This document shows positions 17,934 through 26,467 of a stretch of 64,000 bases of DNA, in pieces. This DNA is from Cellulophaga baltica (lineage in GTDB: Bacteria; Bacteroidota; Bacteroidia; Flavobacteriales; Flavobacteriaceae), in NCBI RefSeq assembly GCF_018861125.1, contig NZ_JAHKQN010000005.1:227939-291938 (forward strand), given 5' to 3'. Position 1 is the stretch's first letter. Each line of letters starts with the position of its first letter. The translations under genes were made by a program, and so were the position numbers. The notes beneath the pieces were generated by a model. The model had not been told where the DNA came from. It ran no database searches and was given only the letters and a program-made list of their open reading frames with translations.

Positions 17934-18758
17934 ATGAAGCAGTATCACGATTTATTACAACATGTTTTAGACACAGGAAATCAAAAAGGAGACAGAACTG
18001 GAACCGGAACAAAAAGTGTTTTTGGCTACCAAATGCGTTTTGATCTTAGCGAAGGTTTCCCAATGGTGACTACTAAAAAATTACATTTAAAATCTATCAT
18101 TTACGAATTACTTTGGTTTTTAAATGGTGACACTAACATCAAATACCTACAAGAAAATGGAGTGCGTATCTGGAACGAGTGGGCAGATGAGAATGGTGAT
18201 TTAGGCCCTGTTTACGGTCACCAATGGCGTAATTGGAATAGTGAAGAAATAGATCAAATTAAAGAAACTATCGAAACACTAAAAAACAACCCAAATAGCC
18301 GAAGAATGTTAGTTTCTGCATGGAATCCAAGTGTTTTACCTGATACTTCAAAATCATTCTCTGAAAACGTAGCTAACGGTAAAGCTGCTTTGCCTCCATG
18401 TCATGCTTTTTTTCAATTTTATGTAGCAAACGGAAAATTATCATGTCAATTATATCAACGTAGTGCCGATATTTTCTTAGGCGTACCTTTTAATATCGCA
18501 TCTTATGCATTATTCACTATGATGATGGCACAAGCTTGTGGCTACGAAGCTGGAGATTTTATTCACACTTTTGGTGATGCCCATATTTACAACAACCATA
18601 TGGAGCAAGTGGAGCTACAATTAAGTAGAGACCCAAGACCATTACCAAAAATGACTTTAAACGCTGACGTGAAAAATATTTTTGATTTTAAATTTGAAGA
18701 TTTCACGCTTGAAGATTACAACCCGCACCCACATATCAAAGGAGCTGTGGCGATATAA
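17934..18758 (+). CDS. thyA: Thymidylate synthase
   Basis: Converts dUMP and methylene-tetrahydrofolate to dTMP and dihydrofolate. The 274-residue protein is the classical ThyA. The catalytic cysteine is C156 in '[13 protein letters not shown]', the dUMP-binding region is '[18 protein letters not shown]' (about 175-192), and the arginine-containing N-terminal loop is '[14 protein letters not shown]' (18-31). The C-terminus (HIKGAVAI) ends with the usual hydrophobic residue that closes the active site. FolA, which regenerates its folate product, is encoded about 2 kb downstream on the same strand. Confidence 0.97.
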   Translation: MKQYHDLLQHVLDTGNQKGDRTGTGTKSVFGYQMRFDLSEGFPMVTTKKLHLKSIIYELLWFLNGDTNIKYLQENGVRIWNEWADENGDLGPVYGHQWRNWNSEEIDQIKETIETLKNNPNSRRMLVSAWNPSVLPDTSKSFSENVANGKAALPPCHAFFQFYVANGKLSCQLYQRSADIFLGVPFNIASYALFTMMMAQACGYEAGDFIHTFGDAHIYNNHMEQVELQLSRDPRPLPKMTLNADVKNIFDFKFEDFTLEDYNPHPHIKGAVAI

Positions 18759-18791
18759 CATTTCTACTAAAAGCAATAATTTTATAAAACA

Positions 18792-18826
18792 AAAAAAACC
18801 GAAGCACTAAGCCTCGGGTTTTTTAA
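18792..18826. terminator. Bidirectional terminator between thyA and the CBM48 gene
   Basis: AAAAAACCGA and TCGGGTTTTTT form a stem with one bulged G around GCACTAAGCC-type loop sequence, with A and T tracts on both sides. It lies between convergent genes and can serve both. Confidence 0.7.
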
Positions 18827-18842
18827 TTTAACACACTAAATA

Positions 18843-19139
18843 TTATAACTGCAATACGGCATTTTCCGCACCAGCAAAATCATTCCATTTAAAACTATCT
18901 GCTTCGTTATCATTCACGTAAGTGTCATCCACAAGATATCTAAATTCATAAGAAGTTTCTTTTGGCAAATCCATTGTCCCCTTGAAAGTTCCGTTCTTTA
19001 ATTTTCTTAAAGAGCCTTTTTCAGGGTTCCATTCATTAAAGTCTCCTATGACATAAACTTTTTTTGCCTCTGATGCAGGCACCGTGAAAGTAACCTTACA
19101 CACGGGCTTGCTTTTTAAATATTGTTTTGAAATAGCCAT
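18843..19139 (-). CDS. Stand-alone CBM48/AMPK-like glycogen-binding domain protein
   Basis: A 98-residue protein consisting of a single early-set Ig-like domain of the isoamylase/AMPK glycogen-recognition kind: 'CKVTFTVPASEAKKVYVIG', then DFNEWNPE, 'LKNGTFKGTMDLP' and 'YEFRYLVDDTYVNDNEAD'. The start is ATG at 19139 (MAISKQYLKS); the frame runs further up without a better start. No signal peptide, so cytosolic. CBM48 domains bind alpha-glucans; here no catalytic domain is attached, so it may be a glycogen-associated adaptor. That role is inference. Confidence 0.85.
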   Translation of the reverse strand: MAISKQYLKSKPVCKVTFTVPASEAKKVYVIGDFNEWNPEKGSLRKLKNGTFKGTMDLPKETSYEFRYLVDDTYVNDNEADSFKWNDFAGAENAVLQL

Positions 19140-19289
19140 CTTGATACATTTTTTGATTCTTAACAAAACAATACATAAATTTATTGACAACCAACTAGTT
19201 ACATAAGTTTTATGAAATTGATAAAAATTAATTTATAAAAAATTGGAATTCTTAATTTAATCATTCAATTTTTTATTACTAATAACGTG

Positions 19290-20378
19290 TTAGCTATTTT
19301 TTTTTATGACATCTACAACTTTCTTTATGTTTTTAATCGTGATGTAAAAATGAAAACTAAGGCGAATTCCATCTCCTCTTTGCGAGCAAATTATAGCATT
19401 ATTTGTTAAGGCATCAAATAATTTTTGATTCCCTTTAATATTAAATATTGTGGAGTGCGAAGTTCTTTTTACCACAGTATCTTCTAACACACCTAGCTTT
19501 GAAAATTCTGCAAAAGCATAATCACCAAGCTCTTTTATAGTAGCCTCTATATCCTCTTTTCCAATCTCTGTTAAATAATCTAATGACCTTTTTAAACTAC
19601 CAAAACTTAAAGTATCTAAATGCCCAGGTTCAAAATGCTTTACAAAATCAAATTTATTTTTATTTTCAATAACGCCAGCAGAACTATTAAAACCTGTCGT
19701 ATTTAATTTAAAATGCTCTTTAACTTCATCTTTAAAAAGCATAAACCCATTACCACTACCCGCTAACAACCACTTGTATGCACTTGCACCTAAAACATCA
19801 ATTGCAGAAGCTTCAAAATCAAAAACCTCAGTACCGCAATACTGCGTACCATCTGCAATAATCAAAAGATCAGGAAACTCAGATTTTAATTTTTTCAAAA
19901 AATCTAACTCTATTTTTATACCATTAAGCCATTGCACAATACTAATAGCTAAAACAGAAATACCTTTATTTTTAATAATAGAATGAATATTATCTTCTAA
20001 AATACCCTCTTTTAAACTAGCAAAATTAACATCAAACCCCCTACTTTCAAAAGGCCAATTTAAAGATGGGAAGTCACCCTCTAAAAGCAAGACTTTATTA
20101 TTCTTATCCAAACCCTCCAAAAGAACATTAAAGCCTAATGACACATTCTGAATTAAAGCAACATTATCAATTGTACAATTAAAAAAATTACCAACAGTTT
20201 TTCTAGTATCTTCAATAAGACTTAACCCTTTCAGTTTAAAATTACTGCCACCTAATAAATAATCTAAATCATGCTCTTGTCGCCAGTCTAACAAACTGTC
20301 ATACATAATACCATAAGCCGCTGTATTTGCATATATGTACTGATTTAAAATTGGAAACTCCTTAATGATCTTTAGCAT
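19290..20378 (-). CDS. Class-V aminotransferase-fold PLP-dependent enzyme
   Basis: A 362-residue PLP enzyme of fold type I, class V (cysteine desulfurase/isopenicillin-N-epimerase-like). Start is ATG at 20378 (MLKIIKEFPILNQYIYANTA). The PLP-binding aspartate region is 'LLIIADGTQYCGTEVFDF' (about 172-189) and the Schiff-base lysine is in 'DVLGASAYKWLLAGSGNGFML' region (about residue 202). There is no conserved desulfurase cysteine loop that I can identify, so the reaction is uncertain. It is divergent from the 2TM-folA operon with only about 60 bp between starts. Confidence 0.82.
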   Translation of the reverse strand: MLKIIKEFPILNQYIYANTAAYGIMYDSLLDWRQEHDLDYLLGGSNFKLKGLSLIEDTRKTVGNFFNCTIDNVALIQNVSLGFNVLLEGLDKNNKVLLLEGDFPSLNWPFESRGFDVNFASLKEGILEDNIHSIIKNKGISVLAISIVQWLNGIKIELDFLKKLKSEFPDLLIIADGTQYCGTEVFDFEASAIDVLGASAYKWLLAGSGNGFMLFKDEVKEHFKLNTTGFNSSAGVIENKNKFDFVKHFEPGHLDTLSFGSLKRSLDYLTEIGKEDIEATIKELGDYAFAEFSKLGVLEDTVVKRTSHSTIFNIKGNQKLFDALTNNAIICSQRGDGIRLSFHFYITIKNIKKVVDVIKKNS

Positions 20379-20382
20379 CAAC

Positions 20383-20415
20383 TTTGATTTTAAAATAGTA
20401 TTTATAGTATATTTG
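20383..20415 (+). promoter_or_regulatory. Promoter of the 2TM-folA operon
   Basis: TTTG (20383-20386), 21 bp spacer, then TATATTTG (20408-20415): a full match to the Bacteroidota -33/-7 consensus. The start codon is 22 bp downstream of the -7 box, giving a very short leader. Confidence 0.65.
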
Positions 20416-20437
20416 TTAGTAAAGATACAGATTAGCC

Positions 20438-20827
20438 ATGTTTTCTAAGCGAAAAAAAGAATCGGATATTGATTTAGAACAGCACGAGTTGTTGGAACAC
20501 GCACAAACAAGAATAAAGCAAAAAAAGCGTTTGTATACGCATTTCGTCATATTCTTAATTGGAAGCGTTTTTTTAGTTCTTATCAATAAAATTCTAAAAT
20601 ACGGTGACACTTATGATTGGTTTATCTGGGCTATTACATTCTGGGCTTTTATATTTATCATACATCTTGTAAATGTTTTAATTACTCAAAAATTTATGGG
20701 TAAAGATTGGGAGCGTGCTCAACGTGAACGATTGGTAAAAAAACAAAAAGAAAAGATTGCCGCACTACAGAAAGAAATTGAAACAGACTTTCCCGTTTCT
20801 CAAATAAATAAAAAAGAAGAGATTTGA
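20438..20827 (+). CDS. 2TM domain-containing membrane protein
   Basis: A 129-residue inner-membrane protein. The charged N-terminus (about 1-34) is followed by two transmembrane helices (about 36-55 and 62-84) separated by a short polar loop with 'YGDTYDWFIWA', then a charged helical tail ('RAQRERLVKKQKEKIAALQ', likely coiled coil). This matches the 2TM domain family, sometimes found on histidine kinases. Function is unknown. Its stop codon overlaps the TTG start of folA (TTGA), so folA translation is coupled to it. Confidence 0.85.
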   Translation: MFSKRKKESDIDLEQHELLEHAQTRIKQKKRLYTHFVIFLIGSVFLVLINKILKYGDTYDWFIWAITFWAFIFIIHLVNVLITQKFMGKDWERAQRERLVKKQKEKIAALQKEIETDFPVSQINKKEEI

Positions 20828-21327
20828 AAACTATAACACTTATTGCTGCTATAGCTGAAAACAATGCCATAGGGAAAAACAATGATTTACTTTGGCATTT
20901 ACCAGATGATTTTAAGCGCTTTAAAGCTTTAACCACGGGAAACCCTATAATTATGGGACGAAAGACTTTTGAAACCTTCCCAAAGCCGTTACCGCACAGA
21001 AAACATATTATAATTACACGTGATGAAAATTACAGCACAAATTTTGATAATTGCGTTGTAGTACACAATCTTGATGATGCTTTAAACGAAGTAAAAGACG
21101 CTAATATTATTTATATTATTGGTGGCGGGCAGATTTATACCATGGGTTTAGAAAAGGCAACACATATGGAACTTACCATTGTTCATGACAATTTTGAAGC
21201 TGATACATTTTTTCCTGATTTTGACAAAAAAAACTGGAAAATAATTGCAGAAGAATACCACCCAAAAGACAACAATCACATCTATGATTTCACGTACATT
21301 ACCTATGAAAGAATCTTAGAAATCTAA
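20824..21327 (+). CDS. folA: Dihydrofolate reductase
   Basis: Reduces dihydrofolate to tetrahydrofolate with NADPH. The 167-residue protein has the usual core: 'IAAIAENNAIGKNNDLLWHLPDD' segment (7-29; active-site acid in LPDD), 'GNPIIMGRKTFETFPKPLP' (about 39-57, NADPH binding) and 'IIYIIGGGQIYTMGL' (about 97-111). The start must be TTG at 20824 because conserved sequence begins within the first residues and no ATG is nearby; it overlaps the stop of the 2TM gene as TTGA. The 3' end overlaps the end of the convergent murI by 12 bp. Confidence 0.95.
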   Translation: MKTITLIAAIAENNAIGKNNDLLWHLPDDFKRFKALTTGNPIIMGRKTFETFPKPLPHRKHIIITRDENYSTNFDNCVVVHNLDDALNEVKDANIIYIIGGGQIYTMGLEKATHMELTIVHDNFEADTFFPDFDKKNWKIIAEEYHPKDNNHIYDFTYITYERILEI

Positions 21328-22095
21328 ATAGTTAACCGCTACATTATAGTCACTTACAAATTGCTTTAATACTCCAACAGTTGCATTCGTGTAAAATTGA
21401 TCACTAACATTTTGCTTATCAGCCAATAAATCAAATGAAGTCAATATGGCTTTTGTTTGTTTTGCTACTGCTTCACCAGAATCAATAATTTTTACGTTAT
21501 CAGGTAAAATACGTTGCAATACCGGAATTAAATACGGATAATGAGTGCAACCCAAAACTAAATAATCAATACCTTCTACTAACATAGGTTTTAAGTACTT
21601 TAAAAGCAATTTCTCCGATTCTTTACCACAAGCCTTCCCAGATTCAATTAAAGGCACCAAACCTTCTCCATTTTGTTCTAGTATCTTTATGCCGTCTGAA
21701 AAATTCTTAGCCGTGCTATGAAATAATGCGCTTGATAAAGTACCCTTTGTAGCTAAAACACCTATTGCTTTACTAGTAGAATTTAAAGCAGCAGGTTTTA
21801 TGGCTGGCTCAATACCAATAAAAGGCACATTATAATTATTACGTAAATAAGCTATCGCATTTGTTGTTGCAGTGTTACAGGCCACCACAATTATTTTGGA
21901 ACCTTGCTCAAGTAGGTATTCGGTATTTTTAATACTTAAAGCCAGAATTTCATCAGCAGGTTTATCTCCGTAAGGAGCATTTTTACTATCTGCTAGGTAG
22001 ATGGTATTTTCAAAAGGGAGTAATTTTCGTATCTCTTTCCATATTGATGTTCCACCAACACCTGAATCAAAAATACCTATAGGTTGTGAGTTCAT
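21316..22095 (-). CDS. murI: Glutamate racemase
   Basis: Makes D-glutamate for peptidoglycan by cofactor-free racemisation of L-glutamate. The 259-residue protein has both catalytic cysteines: C73 in 'IVVACNTATTNA' and C183 in 'YLVLGCTHYPYLIP', plus the N-terminal 'GIFDSGVGGTSIW' (7-19) and 'LADSKNAPYGDK' (34-45). It is the last gene of the minus-strand envelope series, but a strong terminator separates it from the OmpH genes upstream, so it may have its own promoter. Confidence 0.96.
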   Translation of the reverse strand: MNSQPIGIFDSGVGGTSIWKEIRKLLPFENTIYLADSKNAPYGDKPADEILALSIKNTEYLLEQGSKIIVVACNTATTNAIAYLRNNYNVPFIGIEPAIKPAALNSTSKAIGVLATKGTLSSALFHSTAKNFSDGIKILEQNGEGLVPLIESGKACGKESEKLLLKYLKPMLVEGIDYLVLGCTHYPYLIPVLQRILPDNVKIIDSGEAVAKQTKAILTSFDLLADKQNVSDQFYTNATVGVLKQFVSDYNVAVNYLDF

Positions 22096-22161
22096 ATTAA
22101 TTTAACGCCATATAACTAAGGATAAAGTTACAGGAAAAACATTGTTTAGACCTAATGAAAC

Positions 22162-22199
22162 AAAAAAAAGAGTCCATTAAAACAATGGACTCTTTTTTT
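22162..22199 (-). terminator. Terminator after the second OmpH gene
   Basis: AGAGTCCATT pairs with AATGGACTCT around a five-base loop, extended by A and T tracts to about 16 bp. It lies 22 bp after the OmpH stop and reads well on both strands. Confidence 0.8.
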
Positions 22200-22220
22200 A
22201 TTATAAATATTATAAATTTC

Positions 22221-22730
22221 TTAGAAACCTAATTCTTTCTTTACTAATGGTAATAAGTCAGTTCCTTGTGCTACGATTACACCACTTCCTTGAGAAGAGT
22301 CCAACACATAGTTTACACCTTGTGCACTTGCAACTTTTTCAATAGCCGCTTTCGCTTTGTCAGAAATAGGACTTAACAAAGCAATTTGCTTTTTCTGTAA
22401 TTCCTGCTGAGCAGTTTGTTGTGCTCCTTGAATATTTTTTTGAGCTTCTTGTAATTCAGCTCCTCTTTTTTGATTTTCCTCATCAGACTTACTAGCCGCT
22501 TCACTTTCGTACTGCTTATACTTGTTTTGCAACTCAGTCATTGAACTTTGGATATCTGCTCCATAAGTTTCTTCTAACTTTTTAAGTTCAGCTTCTGCCG
22601 CTTTCATTTCTGGCATAGCAGACATTAATTCTTGTACATTAATATGTGCTACTTTATTTTGAGCATTTACAAAACTTGATGCTCCTATAAATAAAACTAC
22701 CGCTACTACTATTCCTTTTAAATGTTTCAT
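22221..22730 (-). CDS. OmpH/Skp family periplasmic chaperone (second copy)
   Basis: A 169-residue Skp-like chaperone for unfolded outer-membrane proteins. The start is ATG at 22730 (MKHLKGIVVAVVLFIGASS), giving a clean signal peptide ending VNAQ. The mature part begins 'KVAHINVQELMSAMPEM', followed by a long charged helical region (about 35-110, coiled-coil tentacle rich in E, K, Q) and the closing strand region 'GVNYVLDSSQGSGVIVAQGTDL'. It follows a longer paralogue by about 85 bp and sits downstream of bamA, its functional partner in outer-membrane protein assembly. Confidence 0.92.
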   Translation of the reverse strand: MKHLKGIVVAVVLFIGASSFVNAQNKVAHINVQELMSAMPEMKAAEAELKKLEETYGADIQSSMTELQNKYKQYESEAASKSDEENQKRGAELQEAQKNIQGAQQTAQQELQKKQIALLSPISDKAKAAIEKVASAQGVNYVLDSSQGSGVIVAQGTDLLPLVKKELGF

Positions 22731-22816
22731 GATCTTTTTTAATTTCAAATGTGTGTTAATTTATTCGTATTCGAACCCTAAATAAAGGGAATTTTTATTA
22801 TTTATTCTACTATTTT

Positions 22817-23653
22817 CTATCTTTTGTTTTCCTCTTCGCTATCGTCCGATTCTTCTTCCGACTCTTCCTCTGCTTCTTTGGCTGCTTTTTTCTTAGCTTC
22901 TCGTTCTTCTAATAATTTTTTACGTCGCGCTTCGTATGCTTTTTTCCTTTCTTCACGTAATTTTAATTGCTCAGCTCTTTTCTCTTCCGCTAACTTTTCC
23001 CTAGTCTCTTCTGCTGTTTTAGATTGCTCAATTCGTTCTTTTAAAGCCTCAGTCATTTCTTCTTCCTCAGGCACATCATCAAACTTATTTCTTTTCTTAA
23101 TTCGGTCTTTAGCAGCTTTAACTTTTCGTGTCCTTGAAATAGCCTTTAAAACCAAATCACTAATATCTAATCTATTTTGCGCAAAAAGCATTACAATATC
23201 AGCTGATCTATCAAAAATTAAATCATACTTTTTAGCTTGACCAATTTTTTGTACTTCATTAAAAACCTGATCTTGTATAGGCTGAATTAATCTTTGTTTA
23301 GAAATAATTAAATCACCTTGAGGACCAAATCTGTCCTGCTGATAGTCAAACATTTCTTTTTCTAGGATCTTGATCTCCTCTTCACGCTCTTCAATAAGCT
23401 CCGCTGTTAACAAAACTTTTTCTGCCATCAAATCTTTCTTCATTTGATCGATAGCACTTTTCTCTTGCTCAATCTCTAATTTCCATTTCTGAACCTTTTT
23501 TGCTAACTGATCATTAGCTTCACCATATTCCTCAACATTTTCAAGAATATACTCCATATCAACGTAAGCAATTCTTGTTCCTCTTTGTACTTGAGAAAAG
23601 GCACTAACTGACACTAATACTGCACTAATAATTAAAAGAACTTTTGTTTTCAT
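22817..23653 (-). CDS. OmpH/Skp family chaperone with extended acidic/basic C-terminal coiled coil
   Basis: A 278-residue Skp-like protein. It has a signal peptide (ends VSAFSQ, about 20), then 'RIAYVDMEYILENVEEYGEA' and long helical tentacles (about 45-115), then 'DLIFDRSADIVMLFAQNRLDIS'. Beyond the usual Skp length it carries about 100 extra residues: a charged helical segment (ERIEQSKTAEETREKLAEEK) and an acidic tail (EEESEEESDDSEEENKR). It lies between bamA and the shorter OmpH gene. The tail's role is unknown; it may reach peptidoglycan or the assembly machine. Confidence 0.9.
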   Translation of the reverse strand: MKTKVLLIISAVLVSVSAFSQVQRGTRIAYVDMEYILENVEEYGEANDQLAKKVQKWKLEIEQEKSAIDQMKKDLMAEKVLLTAELIEEREEEIKILEKEMFDYQQDRFGPQGDLIISKQRLIQPIQDQVFNEVQKIGQAKKYDLIFDRSADIVMLFAQNRLDISDLVLKAISRTRKVKAAKDRIKKRNKFDDVPEEEEMTEALKERIEQSKTAEETREKLAEEKRAEQLKLREERKKAYEARRKKLLEEREAKKKAAKEAEEESEEESDDSEEENKR

Positions 23654-23771
23654 TTCGCTTACATTTTATAGTATTGAAAATATCGTGCCAAAATAATTAA
23701 ATATTTTAAGAAAGTGAATGGATTATGAAGATTACTACTAAAAAAAATGATTTTTCTATCGTTTTTAAAGC

Positions 23772-23822
23772 AAAACACGTATTACAAACCTTATAATTAA
23801 TAAAAGTTGTAATACGTGTTTT
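23772..23822 (-). terminator. Terminator after bamA
   Basis: AAAACACGTATTACAA (23772-23787) and TTGTAATACGTGTTTT (23807-23822) form a perfect 16-bp stem 6 bp after the bamA stop, with a 19-base loop. It may separate bamA transcription from the OmpH genes. Confidence 0.65.
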
Positions 23823-23827
23823 ATATT

Positions 23828-26467
23828 TTAAAACTGTTGCCCAATGATAAAATGTGTTTCCCAACCATTAGGACCTGCAGAAGAACTTGGGTTATTATCT
23901 TGATCAAATCCGTAACCAAAGTCAATACCTAACAGACCAAAAGCAGGCATGAATATACGTAAACCAGCACCTACTGATCTTTTTATTTCAAAAGGATTGA
24001 ATTCTTTAAAACTACTAAATGCATTACCACCTTCAGCAAAAACTAACCCGTATATTGAAGCTGATGGTTTTAAAGTTAATGGGTATCTAAGTTCCATAGA
24101 GAACTTATTATAAATAAGACCACCTGCTTGTTCTAAACTTCCAGTTATTTCATCAGTAACATATGGTGTTAAAGATTGATTAGAATACCCTCTTAATTGT
24201 ATATTTTCTCTACCATCAAGTGTAAAAGTACCCATACCATCACCACCAACATAAAAACGCTCAAAAGGAATATCACCAGCTTCACTATTATAATTTCCTA
24301 AGAAACCAAACTCAACATTTGTACGTAAAACTAGAGCATTATTAGATTGATTACCTATAAGTGTACTATACCAATCTCCTTTAAAATTAAACTTATAAAA
24401 CTCTAACCATTTAAAACGCTCTTGATCTATTTCTTCTAAAGCATCACTATCACTACTTTCAATTGCAACCTCTAAATCATCATTAAGTTGCTCATAATCG
24501 ATACCGTTAAACCAAGACCATGGTGGCGTAATTTTAGCGGTAATAGAAAAATTTGAACCTGTTGTTGGGAAAATTGGGTTTGTACCTGCTGATCTTCTTG
24601 AAATTCCTAATGTATATGCTAACGAATTTGAATTACCATCTCCAAAATTAAATAATCCTATATCATAATCATTAAAATCGTAACGTTGGTAAGCTACAGA
24701 GTGAGATATTGTAAAGAAATCATCTGGCCATTGCACACGCTTAGCTAAACCTAAAGTTATACCTGTAATAGAAAAGTTTTTATCTTTATCTGCTGAATAT
24801 CCTGAGGTTGAGAAATCATAAGAAAACTGTCTTGTTCTAGATAATGAAGCACTAAAACTAACTGGTTTTTTTCCTCCTAACCAAGGCTCAGTGAAATTTA
24901 AACTATATACCCTATATGTTTGACTTGCCTGTAAGCGTAAAGCAAAGGTTTGACCGTCACCCATTGGCACAGGCTTGTATTCTTCTTTATTGAAAATATT
25001 TTTCATAGAGAAGTTACTAAAAGATAACCCTAAAGTACCTATGAAACCTCCACTACCATAACCACCTTGTAACTCAATTTGACTTGAACCAGACTCTACT
25101 AGGTTATAGTTCAAATCTACAGTACCAGCATTTGGATCAGGATTAACAATATCTGGTGTCACATTTTCTGCATCAAAAAAGCCTAATGCACCTAACTCAC
25201 GGATACTTCTAATAATATCCGCTTTGTTATATTTTTGACCTGGTCTTGTTCTTAACTCTCTAAAAACAACGTGATCATTGGTTTTATCATTTCCACTAAT
25301 AGTAACATGATCTAAGAAAGTCTCCTTACCTTCTATAATACGAATCTCAAAATTGATAGTATCATTTACAGCCGAAACCTCAACTGGATTGATACTTGAA
25401 AACATATAACCATTATTATTGTATAAACTAGAAAGGTCATTAGGGTCTGGCTTAGTATTATCAGCAATACGCTCTTTTAATAATACTCCGTTATAGACGT
25501 CACCTTTTTTTACACCTAAAACACTTGCTAATTGCCTATCTGTATAAACAGTATTACCCACAAAGTTTATATCACCAAAGTAATATTTATCACCCTCTTC
25601 TACTTTTATAGTAAGATCAATTAAATCATCCCCATTTTTCACAAAAGTATCTGAGACAATACGCGCATCTCTATATCCTCGCTCAGCATATTTTGCCATC
25701 AAGTTAACTAAATCAGCATCGTAATCTTCAGGAATATATTTTGACCTTTTTAAGGTTAGAATGTTTTTAATTGATTTCTCTTTGGTTTTTTTAAGTGACT
25801 TTTTTAATTTTTTATCAGAAATTTTCTCGTTCCCCTCAAAATTAATACTGCTAATTTTTACTTTAGAGCCTTTATTAATATTAATAACCATGCTCTGTGC
25901 GTTGGCTTCTGAAGTATCAACAGCTGTAGCAATATTTACTTTCGTATTTAAAAAACCTTTCTTTTTGTATTTATTTTGAAGGTAGTTTTTAGTGTTGGCA
26001 ATTAAATTTTCGGTAATTTTTTTACCCTTCTTTAAATCAGTATCTTTTAAAATATCTTCAATTTTACCTTTTTTAACACCGTAAACTGTTACATCAGATA
26101 ATGTAGGACGTTCTAAAATATTTAGTTCTAAAAAAACTTTCTCACCTTCAACTTTAGTGATATAAAAGCTAATATCGCTAAAAAGCTCTAAACCCCAAAG
26201 TTTATTGATTATAGCACTGATTTCTTCACCAGGTATAGTTATAGGTTGCCCTTCTCTGAGTCCCGTGTACGTTTTTACAGTTTGTTCGTTATAACTCTGC
26301 AACCCTGTAACCTCTAAACCACCTAAAATATATTTTTTACCTTCTTCGTAAGAAATATCTTGTGCAGTACCCACAAGGCTTGATAAAATTAAAAAAAAGG
26401 TAAATGCTAATTGGGAAGAAGTGATATTTTTTACACCTCTAGTTAAGTTGTTCGCTAGTTTTTCCAA
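23828..26467 (-). CDS. bamA: Outer-membrane protein assembly factor BamA
   Basis: The central BAM-complex subunit that folds and inserts outer-membrane beta-barrels. The 879-residue protein has a signal peptide (about 1-36, ends VGTAQ), tandem POTRA domains over about 45-440 ('YILGGLEVTGLQSYNEQ', 'KVKISSINFEGNEKISDKKL', 'YYFGDINFVGNTVYTDRQL', 'VTISGNDKTNDHVVFRELR') and a C-terminal 16-strand barrel (about 455-879) ending in Phe (FIIGQQF). The first codon is TTG at 26467, inside the last codons of uppS (29-nt overlap); no in-frame ATG would keep the signal peptide. Translational coupling to uppS is likely. Confidence 0.93.
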   Translation of the reverse strand: MEKLANNLTRGVKNITSSQLAFTFFLILSSLVGTAQDISYEEGKKYILGGLEVTGLQSYNEQTVKTYTGLREGQPITIPGEEISAIINKLWGLELFSDISFYITKVEGEKVFLELNILERPTLSDVTVYGVKKGKIEDILKDTDLKKGKKITENLIANTKNYLQNKYKKKGFLNTKVNIATAVDTSEANAQSMVININKGSKVKISSINFEGNEKISDKKLKKSLKKTKEKSIKNILTLKRSKYIPEDYDADLVNLMAKYAERGYRDARIVSDTFVKNGDDLIDLTIKVEEGDKYYFGDINFVGNTVYTDRQLASVLGVKKGDVYNGVLLKERIADNTKPDPNDLSSLYNNNGYMFSSINPVEVSAVNDTINFEIRIIEGKETFLDHVTISGNDKTNDHVVFRELRTRPGQKYNKADIIRSIRELGALGFFDAENVTPDIVNPDPNAGTVDLNYNLVESGSSQIELQGGYGSGGFIGTLGLSFSNFSMKNIFNKEEYKPVPMGDGQTFALRLQASQTYRVYSLNFTEPWLGGKKPVSFSASLSRTRQFSYDFSTSGYSADKDKNFSITGITLGLAKRVQWPDDFFTISHSVAYQRYDFNDYDIGLFNFGDGNSNSLAYTLGISRRSAGTNPIFPTTGSNFSITAKITPPWSWFNGIDYEQLNDDLEVAIESSDSDALEEIDQERFKWLEFYKFNFKGDWYSTLIGNQSNNALVLRTNVEFGFLGNYNSEAGDIPFERFYVGGDGMGTFTLDGRENIQLRGYSNQSLTPYVTDEITGSLEQAGGLIYNKFSMELRYPLTLKPSASIYGLVFAEGGNAFSSFKEFNPFEIKRSVGAGLRIFMPAFGLLGIDFGYGFDQDNNPSSSAGPNGWETHFIIGQQF

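Noticed and set aside
22824-23240. A serine-rich plus-strand open frame of 138 codons.
   Set aside because: It is antisense to the charged tail and coiled coil of an OmpH gene; Ser-rich readings arise from Glu/Lys codons on the other strand.
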